Source: Pseudomonas poae (GTDB lineage Bacteria > Pseudomonadota > Gammaproteobacteria > Pseudomonadales > Pseudomonadaceae). Taken from it: DNA of 64,000 nucleotides. Shown here piece by piece: positions 37,246-47,513 of the stretch. The stretch is taken from assembly GCA_028869255.1 (NCBI GenBank), contig CP110972.1, forward strand, positions 6,238,001 through 6,302,000. The letters are read 5' to 3'. Every line of letters begins with the position of its first letter. Within the stretch, counting starts at the first letter, position 1. The position numbers and the translations under genes were made by a program. The notes under the pieces are model-generated. The model was not told where the DNA came from and ran no database searches. It saw only the letters and a list, made by a program, of their open reading frames with translations.

Positions 37246-39138
37246 TCAGCGGTTGCGGGTCAGCAGCGCTGGTTTTTCACCACGAGGACGGCCTGGCAGT
37301 TGGTCCAACTGCTCAGGTGTCGGGAAGCGGTCTGCTTTCGACTCCTTGTGGATGATTTTCGGCGCCGGGCCACCGCGTGGGTTCTGCACGGCTGGCTCGG
37401 ACAAACGCGGCTGGTCGTCACGGGACGGGCGACGGTTGTTGCTGCGCGAGTCTTCACGACGCGCCTGGCCGTCACGCGGGGCGCCATTGCGTGGGCCGCT
37501 GCGTTTGGCAGGTGGAGTGCCGGTGGTGCCGCCGCTGCTGTTGCGCGGGCCGTTCTGACGACCCCCCTGTGGCTGGCCGCCACGTGGCGCGCCGCTGCCG
37601 GCGCCTGCGCCCTGGGCTGGAGCGCCAGGGCGACGACCACGACCTTGGGCCGGTTTGGCCTGGGGCACGTAGTCGACGCGGTTGCCGAAGTTATCCACGT
37701 CGTCGTCGAGGAACTCGTCCGGGGCGCGGTCGGCGGCGGCACGTGGTGGCTGGCTCGGCTGGCGCTGTTCGCGGGCCGGGGTGCCTTCACGGGGCTTCTG
37801 CTCGCGGGCCGGGCGTTCGCCACGGCCGTTGGTAGGCGCTTTTTCCTTGCCGCCCTTGTCTTTGCCCTTGTCGCGACGACCACCGCCACCACCGCCGCCG
37901 TTCGGGCCATCGCCCTTCGGACCGCGTGGGTTGCGTGGGTTACGCACGTCCGGACGCTCGCGTGCTTCAGGCTTCTCGGCCTCCACAGCACTGGCATCGA
38001 AGCCCATCAGGTCGCCGTCGGCGATTTTCTGCTTGGTCATGCGCTCGATGCTTTTCAGCAGTTTTTCTTCGTCCGGTGCGACCAGGGAAATGGCCTCGCC
38101 CGAACGACCGGCACGGCCGGTACGGCCGATACGGTGCACGTAGTCTTCATCGACGTTCGGCAGCTCGAAGTTGACCACGTGTGGCAATTGGTCGATATCC
38201 AGGCCGCGGGCGGCGATATCGGTGGCAACCAGGATGCGCACGGAGCCGGCCTTGAAGTCGGCCAGCGCTTTGGTGCGCGCGTTCTGGCTCTTGTTGCCGT
38301 GGATGGCGACGGCGGTGAGGCCGTGCTTGTCCAGGTACTCGGCCAGGCGGTTGGCGCCGTGCTTGGTGCGGGTAAACACCAGCACCTGTTCCCAGGCGCC
38401 AGCGGTGATCAGGTGCGCCAGCAGCGCACGCTTGTGGCTGGCGGCCAGGCGGAAGACGCGTTGCTCGATACGCTCGACCGTGGTGTTCGGTGGCGTGACT
38501 TCGATGCGCTCCGGGTTGTGCAGCAGCTTGCCGGCCAGGGCAGTGATGTCCTGGGAGAACGTTGCCGAGAACAGCAGGTTCTGACGTTTGGCCGGCAGGC
38601 GGGCGAGGACCTTTTTCACGTCATGGACAAAGCCCATGTCGAGCATGCGGTCGGCTTCGTCCAGCACCAGGATTTCCACGTGGGACAAGTCGACGCTGCC
38701 TTGGCCGCACAGGTCGAGCAAACGACCCGGGCACGCCACCAGCACATCAACACCACGGGACATGGCCTGAACCTGTGGGTTCATGCCAACGCCGCCGAAG
38801 ATACAGGCGCTGACGAACTTCAAGTCACGGGCATACAGCTTGAAGCTGTCGTGCACCTGGGCTGCGAGTTCGCGGGTAGGGGTCAGGACCAGTACACGCG
38901 GTTGGCGTGGGCCGTGACGCTGGGATTTGTCCGGGTGACCGTTGGGGAACAACCGCTCCAGAATCGGGAGGGCGAAGCCACCGGTTTTACCAGTACCTGT
39001 CTGAGCCGCAACCATCAGGTCGCGACCTTGCAACACGGCGGGAATGGCCCGCTGTTGCACCGGAGTAGGCTCGGTATAGCCCGCTGCCTCGATGGCGCGG
39101 ACTAAAGCCTCGGAGAGACCGAGGGAAGCAAAGGACAT
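37246..39138 (-). CDS. rhlE: DEAD-box ATP-dependent RNA helicase RhlE
   Basis: A 630-residue helicase. The core (about 1-380) shows the Q motif with TPVQQRAIP, Walker [35 protein letters not shown], and [16 protein letters not shown]. The C-terminal 230 residues are a basic, Gly/Arg/Pro/Gln-rich low-complexity tail with RGG-like stretches, much longer than in short RhlE proteins; such tails bind RNA and can drive condensate formation. Start at 39138 ([20 protein letters not shown]). RNA decay and cold growth are the known roles of Pseudomonas RhlE. Confidence 0.94.
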   Translation of the reverse strand: MSFASLGLSEALVRAIEAAGYTEPTPVQQRAIPAVLQGRDLMVAAQTGTGKTGGFALPILERLFPNGHPDKSQRHGPRQPRVLVLTPTRELAAQVHDSFKLYARDLKFVSACIFGGVGMNPQVQAMSRGVDVLVACPGRLLDLCGQGSVDLSHVEILVLDEADRMLDMGFVHDVKKVLARLPAKRQNLLFSATFSQDITALAGKLLHNPERIEVTPPNTTVERIEQRVFRLAASHKRALLAHLITAGAWEQVLVFTRTKHGANRLAEYLDKHGLTAVAIHGNKSQNARTKALADFKAGSVRILVATDIAARGLDIDQLPHVVNFELPNVDEDYVHRIGRTGRAGRSGEAISLVAPDEEKLLKSIERMTKQKIADGDLMGFDASAVEAEKPEARERPDVRNPRNPRGPKGDGPNGGGGGGGRRDKGKDKGGKEKAPTNGRGERPAREQKPREGTPAREQRQPSQPPRAAADRAPDEFLDDDVDNFGNRVDYVPQAKPAQGRGRRPGAPAQGAGAGSGAPRGGQPQGGRQNGPRNSSGGTTGTPPAKRSGPRNGAPRDGQARREDSRSNNRRPSRDDQPRLSEPAVQNPRGGPAPKIIHKESKADRFPTPEQLDQLPGRPRGEKPALLTRNR

Positions 39139-39360
39139 GAGTAATCCTGTTTTAGTTAGGGCTTGGCCCAAAGGGATAATCTTGCCGGGCGCGAATGGCG
39201 CTTAGGGGAGCGCAATCCCGTCCGGTCCTGCTGCGTCTGGCGGGCACTCCACCGGCTCGCGCGGGGCTTAAAGCTGCGCAGTAGCGGGGTTAGGTGCCTT
39301 TTTCAAGACCTCAGCGGCCGGGCGTAAGCCTGGCGGAAAGGCCGGAGTATAACAGAGCAA
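39139..39360. other. Long GC-rich upstream region of rhlE
   Basis: About 220 bp between rhlE and the next minus-strand gene, without a recognisable gene. The stretch 39200-39340 is GC-rich with several short self-complementary segments (GGCGGGCACTCC; GGCCGGGCG), and would be the rhlE 5' leader if transcription begins near 39340. No named RNA family recognised. Confidence 0.4.
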
Positions 39361-40152
39361 TCACTGCGCGCTGCTTTCCTGCTGCTCAACGGTGCCTCCT
39401 GTGGCCGTAATGGCTGGAATTGCGCCGTATTTGGCGCTCAAGGCGGCATAGGCCGGTTCTTGTTTGAAGCGCTTGAGTTCGGCGGCAAAGCGCTGCACCA
39501 GCAGGTCCATGCCCGCGCCACGGCGTACGGCAAGGAACTGCTGCTGGCGGCTGACCACCAGCGGCGTCTGGCTGACTTTGCCTTCCAGGCCCATCGCCTT
39601 GATCACATGCTGGCCCACTCGGCGGTCGGTGATCACCAGATCGATGCGGCCGAGCATCAATTTACCGAAATTCGCCTCGTGGCTGGGGGCCGCTTCCCGG
39701 TTGAACAGCGGCGAATCGCTGAAGGACGCGCCGTACAGGTAACCCGGCGAGGTGCCGACGGTCAGGCCGTGCAGGTCGTCCAGGGTTTGTGCGGCATGGG
39801 GGCGCTCGTTGGCGTAAAACAGCGTGAACTCGACTTCCGACAGCGGCTCGCTGGGGTAGAGCAGCAAGGCATCGCGCTCATGGCTGTGGAAAATATCCAG
39901 CGCGCCATCGGCCTGGCCCTGGTCGAGCATGGCCAGGCAACGCTTCCAGGGCAGAAACTGCCATTGCACCTCGACGCCCAAGCGCTGGAACACGATCACC
40001 GTGGCCTCAAAGTCCAGGCCCTGCATGGCGCCGCGGTCCTCAAACACATAGGGTGCCCAGGGCTCGGTGACAATGCGCAATTTCTCGCCATAAGCGGCCA
40101 GGCTAAGGCAAGTGAAAAGGGCAGCGGTCGCAAGCTTCAGGATCACGGGCAT
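39361..40152 (-). CDS. Periplasmic solute-binding protein, family 3-like
   Basis: A 263-residue exported protein with a signal peptide (MPVILKLATAALFTCLSLAAYG) and the SBP_bac_3 fold opening LRIVTEPWAPYVFEDRGAMQGLDFEATVIVFQ. MLGRIDLVITDRRVGQHVI fits the second lobe. No permease or ATPase neighbour is present, so it may act alone as a sensor or scavenging protein. The ligand cannot be assigned. It follows the glycosyltransferase-like gene by about 60 bp. Confidence 0.85.
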   Translation of the reverse strand: MPVILKLATAALFTCLSLAAYGEKLRIVTEPWAPYVFEDRGAMQGLDFEATVIVFQRLGVEVQWQFLPWKRCLAMLDQGQADGALDIFHSHERDALLLYPSEPLSEVEFTLFYANERPHAAQTLDDLHGLTVGTSPGYLYGASFSDSPLFNREAAPSHEANFGKLMLGRIDLVITDRRVGQHVIKAMGLEGKVSQTPLVVSRQQQFLAVRRGAGMDLLVQRFAAELKRFKQEPAYAALSAKYGAIPAITATGGTVEQQESSAQ

Positions 40153-40215
40153 ACCCTGAGGTTACGACGCTACTGCGCTAAAGAGAAGCTCTGGCCCACG
40201 CCTTTGCGGGCGGCG

Positions 40216-41297
40216 CTATTTTGTTTGCGAGGTCATCAGGTGCTCGTAGATGGCGGCGCGCCGCTCGCCGAGGATCAGGCGCACCAAGGGGTTGGCGAAC
40301 CAGTGCTCCAGTTGGTGCGCGTCCACCGGGCATTTCTGACGTTCTTCCTGATTTTGCCGTGCCTTGTCCCACCAAACCGGGCCACACGCCTGGTCGAACT
40401 CGTTTTCGTGCTCGTAGCAGCCGTAGAGAATCTCGCGGATAAATTGCTGCTTGCGCTTGGGCAGGGCCAGCGTGATCAGCTTGTACATCAGGCGTTGCAG
40501 GCGCGGCGGGCGCGGCAGGTGGGCGGAAACCTTGCGCGTGTCGGCCAGGGCCTGGTCGCAGAGGGGGCGGCGGCGTGCTTGGCGATCCACGCCTTGACCT
40601 TGGCCCGGAACAGCTGCTTGCGGCTCCAGTAGTGGTGGATCAGGTCAGGGCACTGGCGCACGTTGACCGTGCGGTAGGTCGCCACCGACAGGCAGAACTC
40701 CTCCAGTGTGTAGGCACCGCGGGCTATCGGGAACAGTTCGTCCATCAGCTCGATCGAGCGGTCCAGCAGGTGCGCGTCTTGCCGGGCCAGGCCCATGACG
40801 CCGGAATTGAGCAGCCACATATTGTCGTCGGCCAGGCCTCGCTCGGCCAGGTGCTTGGCCAGGGATTCATACAGCACGCTTTCGCGGTTATCGCCGTACT
40901 TGGCATGGAAGGCGTTGCACAGCACAGTGCCGGGCGCGACGCGCTCAAACAGCGCCATGGGCGAGTCGTGGAAGAATGTGTCGGTGTCGATCAGCAGTGC
41001 CCGTTCCGCTGTTTCCAGCACCTGGCGCAACAGCACGTGCTTGGTGCGGAAATGGTAGCCGTGAGGTTCGCTCCAGCGTCTGCGCGTGGCGTCGTCCAGC
41101 GTGTGCACGTGCACCGGCAGGCCGTCATAGGGGGCCGGGTTGTCGCTGAACACCTGGATGTCCAGCGGCATATCCTGGGGGCCTCCCAGATGGGCCAGGG
41201 CGCTGGCGATGCTGAATACCGCTTCCTGATGATAGGTCTCGGCGCCGAATACCAGGTAAACCAGCTGCGGGCGGGGAGTCGGGGACGCTGTATTCAT
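40216..41297 (-). pseudogene. Nucleotide-sugar glycosyltransferase-like protein, single-base frameshift
   Basis: About 360 residues when restored. The first part (MNTASPTPRPQLVYLVFGAETYHQEAVF...) resembles GT-A-type sugar transferases with a DxD site (ALLIDTDTFFHD near residue 99-110) and LLNSGVMGLARQDAHLLD. The C-terminal part (LMYKLITLALPKRKQQFIRE...) is in the other frame. The break is in a run of five Cs on the coding strand (plus 40563-40567); one more C gives AAAPLCDQALADTRKV. Acceptor unknown. Isolated between metF and a binding protein gene. Confidence 0.75.
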
Positions 41298-41330
41298 TTA
41301 CTGCTGGCTTCCATTCCGGGATATGTGAAC

Positions 41331-41357
41331 AAAAAAAGCCCCCGTATAAACGAGGGC
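41331..41357 (-). terminator. Rho-independent terminator after metF
   Basis: GCCCCCG and CGAGGGC pair with one mismatch around a 6-nt loop; seven As on the plus side become the T-run for the minus strand. It is 23 bp past the metF stop. Confidence 0.82.
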
Positions 41358-41379
41358 CTGAATGCTGCTTGGACAGACC

Positions 41380-42225
41380 TCAGCGCGGCAGCTTGAGGTT
41401 GTTCCAGATTGCAAGGCTCGGCTCAGCCTGGTTCAGGGTATAGAAGTGCAAGCCTGGCGCGCCACCTTGCAACAATTCTTCACACATTTTGCTGATGACC
41501 TGTTCGCCGAACGCCTGGATGCTTTTGACGTCGTCGCCGTAGGCTTCCAGTTGTTTGCGCACCCAGCGTGGGATCTCGGCACCACAGGCGTCGGAAAAAC
41601 GCGCCAGCTTGCTGTAGTTGGTAATCGGCATGATGCCCGGCACGATCGGGATATTTACACCCATGGCCCGTACACGCTCGACGAAGTAGAAGTAGCTGTC
41701 GGCGTTGAAGAAGTACTGGGTGATCGCGCTGTCGGCGCCGGCGTTAGCCTTGCGCACGAAATTCTGCAGATCGTCTTCGAAATTGCGGGCCTGGGGGTGC
41801 ATCTCCGGGTAAGCCGCTACTTCGATATGGAAGTGATCACCGCTTTCTTCACGGATGAAGCTCACCAGGTCATTGGCGTAGCGCAGCTCACCGCTGGCCA
41901 TGCCCATGCCGGATGGCAGGTCGCCACGCAGGGCGACGATGCGCTTGATGCCGGCTTGCTTGTACTGGGTCAGCAGGCCGCGCAGGTCGGCTTTGCTGTC
42001 ACCCACGCACGACAGGTGCGGAGCGGCGGGAATTTTGACTTCACTTTCCAGCTGCAACACGGTGTTGATCGTGCGATCACGGGTCGAACCGCCGGCACCG
42101 TAGGTGCAGGAGAAGAAGTCGGGGTTGTAGCTGGCCAACTGCTTGGCAGTCGCCATCAGTTTTTCATGCCCAGCATCGGTCTTGGTGGGGAAGAACTCGA
42201 AGCTGTAGCGACGGTCTTGGGACAT
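41380..42225 (-). CDS. metF: Methylenetetrahydrofolate reductase MetF
   Basis: Flavoprotein making 5-methyltetrahydrofolate for methionine synthesis. The 281 residues form one TIM barrel. YSFEFFPTKTDAGHEKL near the start holds the catalytic Glu, followed by SCTYGAGGSTRDRTI, VALRGDLPSG and the FAD-binding region ITQYFFNADSYFYFV. It follows ahcY on the same strand (173-bp gap with a REPIN), a methyl-cycle pairing usual for pseudomonads. Confidence 0.97.
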   Translation of the reverse strand: MSQDRRYSFEFFPTKTDAGHEKLMATAKQLASYNPDFFSCTYGAGGSTRDRTINTVLQLESEVKIPAAPHLSCVGDSKADLRGLLTQYKQAGIKRIVALRGDLPSGMGMASGELRYANDLVSFIREESGDHFHIEVAAYPEMHPQARNFEDDLQNFVRKANAGADSAITQYFFNADSYFYFVERVRAMGVNIPIVPGIMPITNYSKLARFSDACGAEIPRWVRKQLEAYGDDVKSIQAFGEQVISKMCEELLQGGAPGLHFYTLNQAEPSLAIWNNLKLPR

Positions 42226-42272
42226 GGTAATACCCTTTGAAACTCAGAATACCGAAGTGTGTACACCGTCAA

Positions 42273-42362
42273 TGTGGGAGCGGGCTTGCTCGCGAAAGCG
42301 GTGAATCAGTCATCAATTACGGTGACTGACACACCGCTTTCGCGAGCAAGCCCTCTCCACAC
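42273..42362. repeat. REPIN (GCGGGCTTGCTCGCGAAAGC family), degraded right arm
   Basis: TGTGGGAGCGGGCTTGCTCG on the left, and on the right the inverted arm with CCCTCTCC in place of CCCGCTCC, between metF and ahcY. Confidence 0.82.
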
Positions 42363-42364
42363 AA

Positions 42365-42388
42365 GCCCGCTCTACAATGAGAGCGGGC
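42365..42388 (-). terminator. Hairpin after ahcY, possible terminator
   Basis: GCCCGCTCT and AGAGCGGGC form perfect 9-bp arms with a 6-nt loop, 10 bp past the ahcY stop. The T-run is poor, so termination may be partial and metF could be reached by readthrough. Confidence 0.55.
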
Positions 42389-42398
42389 AACTGGTCGA

Positions 42399-43933
<1,535 letters not shown>

Positions 43934-44134
43934 CAGGTGGCGGGAGAACGGTACCAATCGAAGATGACCGTTTTGAAGCGGGGGCGATTATAGCCGTGTG
44001 CGCCGCACTTCCCAAGCCTTTCTGTCGGCCGCATGAAGATTGCGCATGGGCTTGATAGGCAATGGCGCATAGAGCTTGGGCCTGCGCTCTGCCATGATGT
44101 TGCCCATCATTTCGCAAGACGCTTTGGAGTGACC

Positions 44135-44539
44135 ATGAACTTCCACACCCGAAAATGGGTAAAACCTGAAGACCTCAACCCCAACGGCACCCTGTTCGGT
44201 GGCAGCTTGCTGCGCTGGATCGACGAAGAAGCGGCCATCTACGCGATTGTCCAACTGGGCAACCAGCGGGTGGTGACCAAGTACATCTCCGAAATCAACT
44301 TCGTCAGCGCCTCGCGCCAGGGCGACATCATCGAACTGGGTATCACCGCCACCGAGTTCGGCCGCACCTCCATCACCCTGACCTGTGAAGTGCGCAACAA
44401 AATCACCCGTAAAAGCATCCTTACTGTGGAAAAAATGGTATTCGTCAACCTCGGTGAAGACGGCCTGCCTGCGCCGCACGGGCGTACCGAGATCAAATAC
44501 GTGAAGGACCAGTTTCAGGAAGATGGCATCAGCGAATAA
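44135..44539 (+). CDS. Acyl-CoA thioesterase, hotdog fold (YciA-like)
   Basis: A 134-residue hotdog thioesterase with NPNGTLFGGSLLRWIDEEAA, which contains the catalytic region, then INFVSASRQGDIIELG and the GRTSITLTCEVRN strand. Homologues hydrolyse fatty acyl-CoAs. The start MNFHTRKWVKPEDLN at 44135 is the conserved one; the ATG 34 codons upstream adds no conserved sequence. It is divergent from ahcY. Confidence 0.93.
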   Translation: MNFHTRKWVKPEDLNPNGTLFGGSLLRWIDEEAAIYAIVQLGNQRVVTKYISEINFVSASRQGDIIELGITATEFGRTSITLTCEVRNKITRKSILTVEKMVFVNLGEDGLPAPHGRTEIKYVKDQFQEDGISE

Positions 44540-44589
44540 CCCGACGCCGGTTTAATTCTTTACCGGATCCTTCCGGACGGATTTTATTC

Positions 44590-44632
44590 GGGCTCTCTCG
44601 TCACTCAGGACTACACCCTGTAGAGAGAGCCC
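44590..44632 (+). promoter_or_regulatory. Hairpin covering the ribosome site of the ExoU-like gene
   Basis: GGGCTCTCTC (44590-44599) and GAGAGAGCCC (44623-44632) are perfect 10-bp inverted arms with a 23-nt loop. The right arm is the only purine-rich tract before the ATG at 44637, so folding would hide the ribosome binding site. Confidence 0.7.
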
Positions 44633-44636
44633 ATGT

Positions 44637-46554
44637 ATGAAAGTATCCAGTCCGGTTGTACAGATTCAGCCTCCATTGCCTCAGAAAATCGACCAGGACC
44701 TCAAGACGCCTCTGGTCAAAGGCGTGGGTGAGCGCAAGCTGAGCCTCTACCGTCAAGGCGACGGGCAAGTGGAGGTGGTGCTGTCACCGCCCCCGCCGAC
44801 CCATCTGGTACTCAGCGGAGGCGGGGCCAAGGGCATCGCGTTTCCGGGGATGGTGCAGGCACTCGAAGACGCCAGCACGCTGCCAGGTATCAAGGTGATT
44901 TCCGGCTCCTCCGCCGGTGCGATCTCCGCCGCGCTGCTCGCCAGTGGCACGGGGGCCAAGGCCTTTGAAAAGCTGTCGAACAGCCTCAAGTTGCCTGAAT
45001 TGCTCAACAGCCAAAATCCCATGATTGCAAAGTTGCAGAATGCCAGTGCTGAAATCGGCAAACTGGCGGGGGCGCTTGCCGGGGGCGGCCGGCAACATTG
45101 CGCAATTACTGTTCACCTTGGTGCCGCGCCTGCAAACCGAAGCGCAACCGCTTGAAGACTTGATCGGCAATGAGGCGCGCAAGTCGCTACTGGCCCAGAT
45201 CGCCGAAACCCGTCGGGAAAACCGGCCAGCCGACGTTATGAAGATCGCAGACCGGCTCAGCGAAGGGAAAGGGCCGACTTTTCGTGACCTTGAGGTGTTG
45301 AGCCGTCACATTCCAGCGGTCAAGCAGCTCAACATCACCGGTACCGGTATGTTCAATGGCCGACCGCAGCTGGTGGTGTTCAATGCCAGCACCACCCCGG
45401 ACATGGACATTGCCCGGGCGGCGCATGTATCCGGCTCATTGCCAGGGTTGTTCAAAAACCCGAAGGAGGAGGGTCATGCCTTTCAGGAGCACGCTGAGCA
45501 CACGGCATTTCAGGACGGCGGGCTGCTGGTCAATACACCGTCCTCTGCAGTGATTGACCCGCCTTTTCCAGCAAGCCCCCTGAGCAAGACCGAGTCATTG
45601 GTTATCACGTTCGAGTCAGAAAACCCGGGGCCTGCAAAGGGTGGCAGTGTTAAGAGCAGCGTGGTCGATAAGCTCATCGGCGTTGCGCATGCGGCTGCCG
45701 GTGGGTACCAGGACGACAAGCTCAAGGCGCAAGCGGATCAGACCGTCGTGTTACCGCTGAAGTCTGCAAAGGGCGATTTTCGCGGCCTGCTGGGCGGTAC
45801 GGTTAATTTCACCATGACCGACGATCAGAAAAAGCATCTGCAGGCGTCGGCGCGTACGGCAGTCAGCGCGCACTTGGAAAAGCGCGCCGACTTACGTGAG
45901 CGCTATCAGTTTCGGTCATTGGACGAAGCCGTGTTAGCCATGGACGAAAAAATGCTGGCGAGCGTGGAGCATGATCTGAAGAAGGACCCCGCCGCCAACG
46001 ATGTGCTGATGTTTCGCAAGAGTGCACAGCAAGCCTTGCAAACGTTGGAGGCGGCCATTACTGAAGCCAATCAGGCCAGTGACAAACTGACGGTGACACC
46101 GAAGGTGGCGGCGGCATTGCGGAATCTGGATGGGCTGGCGCGCCGCCCCGAGCATGTCGAGTGGCTGGGACGGTGTCTTAATGCAACCGGCAGCGCTAAT
46201 TTTCAGCAGCTCCTGCAAGTGATGAGCGAGCAGCCATCTGGCAAGAACCTGACAATGTCGAAGGTCGTGACCCTCGCGGTTGCGCAAATGAAAAGGCGTG
46301 ATATTGCGGTAAAAGCCGAAAATTTCACGCGGGAAGTCATTTACCCGTCGCTCTACCGGCCGGGCCAACCGGCGGCCAACGTCGAGTTGCTGCGACGTGC
46401 CGTGCGTGATGTGGCCGATGCCGAGACGCCGCAGGCGTTCAACAACGTGCTCGACGGCATCGTCAAGTATTACAAGGCGCGCAATAAACCCTGGGATGGC
46501 CCGTTCAGCTCCACCACTGTGGAGGCGGCAAAGGCCTGGCGCATCCCGGTTTAG
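44637..46554 (+). pseudogene. ExoU-like patatin phospholipase, single-base frameshift
   Basis: About 638 residues when one base is removed. The patatin domain has the oxyanion loop LSGGGAKGIAFPG (residues 60-71), the nucleophile motif GSSAG with Ser92, and DGG with Asp293. The Ser-Asp spacing of 201 is nearly that of P. aeruginosa ExoU (Ser142-Asp344). A long helical C-terminal region follows, as in ExoU. The frame breaks between Ser and Asp: one G too many in 45081-45085 (or 45066-45070), giving a stop at 45155. No type III secretion or chaperone gene is adjacent. Similarity to ExoU is by motif and layout only. Confidence 0.85.
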
Positions 46555-46625
46555 TTGCGTGGCCACTGAACAGCCACTGCCGCGGCGTGTCGTAGCTACA
46601 GGCACCCCTCGGACTCTGGTACATC

Positions 46626-47513
46626 ATGGCGACTCAAACAGACGGCAAGACCCCCAACCTGTCGCAGGAAGAACAGCACGACGTCGACAAAAACCAGCCG
46701 CCCCGTGCGGCGGTATTGCATGAAATCATCCGCACCCAGGGCGACCAGGAACTGGAGCGCAATGTGGCGGCCTTGTGGTGGTCGGCGCTGGCCGCCGGCC
46801 TGACCATGGGCCTGTCGCTGATGGGCATGGGCCTGCTTAATTCACGCCTGCCGGACGGCGAGGGGTTCAAGGTCATCGCCAGCTTCGGCTACTGCGCGGG
46901 TTTTCTGGCGGTGATCCTTGCGCGTCAGCAACTGTTCACCGAAAACACCCTGACTGCCGTGCTGCCGGTAATGAGCAAGCCGACCCTGGGCAATGCCGGG
47001 CGTCTGCTGCGTCTGTGGTCGGTGGTGCTGGTGGGTAACCTGTGCGGCACGTTGCTCGTGGCTTACGTGATGCTGCACCTGCCGATCTTCGATACCAAGA
47101 CCGACATGGCCTTTCTCGAAATCGGCCGCAAGGTCATGGAAAACGACCCCGGCCAGATGTTTGCCAAGGGCATTATTTCCGGTTGGATGATTGCCACCAT
47201 GGTGTGGATGATCCCCTCCATGGAAAGCGCGAAAATGTTCATCATCATCCTGATCACCTACCTGATGGCGCTGGGGGATTTCACCCACATCGTCGTCGGT
47301 TCGGCGGAAGTGTCTTATCTGGTGTTTGCCGGTGAGTTGCCGTGGAGGGACTTCTGGCTGGTGTTCGCCGGCCCGACCCTGGCCGGCAACATCATCGGTG
47401 GCAGCTTTATCTTTGCGCTGATCAGCCATGCGCAGATTCGCAGCGAAAGCAGCTTGCCGGGCAAGCAAGCTGCGGACCCGAGGCATCCGCAGCAGATCAA
47501 CAAGGATCAGTGA
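46626..47513 (+). CDS. Formate/nitrite transporter family protein (YfdC-like)
   Basis: A 295-residue FNT-fold channel protein with a polar N-terminal extension of about 45 residues and six hydrophobic helices (LWWSALAAGLTMGLSLMGMG; GYCAGFLAVILARQQLFTEN; WSVVLVGNLCGTLLVAYVML and others). The LFTENTL and GNLCGT segments are FNT signatures. The N-terminal extension makes it closer to E. coli YfdC than to FocA or NirC; substrate unknown. Ends 7 nt into the convergent antiporter gene. Confidence 0.9.
   Translation: MATQTDGKTPNLSQEEQHDVDKNQPPRAAVLHEIIRTQGDQELERNVAALWWSALAAGLTMGLSLMGMGLLNSRLPDGEGFKVIASFGYCAGFLAVILARQQLFTENTLTAVLPVMSKPTLGNAGRLLRLWSVVLVGNLCGTLLVAYVMLHLPIFDTKTDMAFLEIGRKVMENDPGQMFAKGIISGWMIATMVWMIPSMESAKMFIIILITYLMALGDFTHIVVGSAEVSYLVFAGELPWRDFWLVFAGPTLAGNIIGGSFIFALISHAQIRSESSLPGKQAADPRHPQQINKDQ

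Noticed and set aside
37300..39105. A 601-codon plus-strand frame opposite rhlE
   Set aside because: All helicase motifs are on the minus strand; the opposite frame is an alanine/valine-rich shadow.
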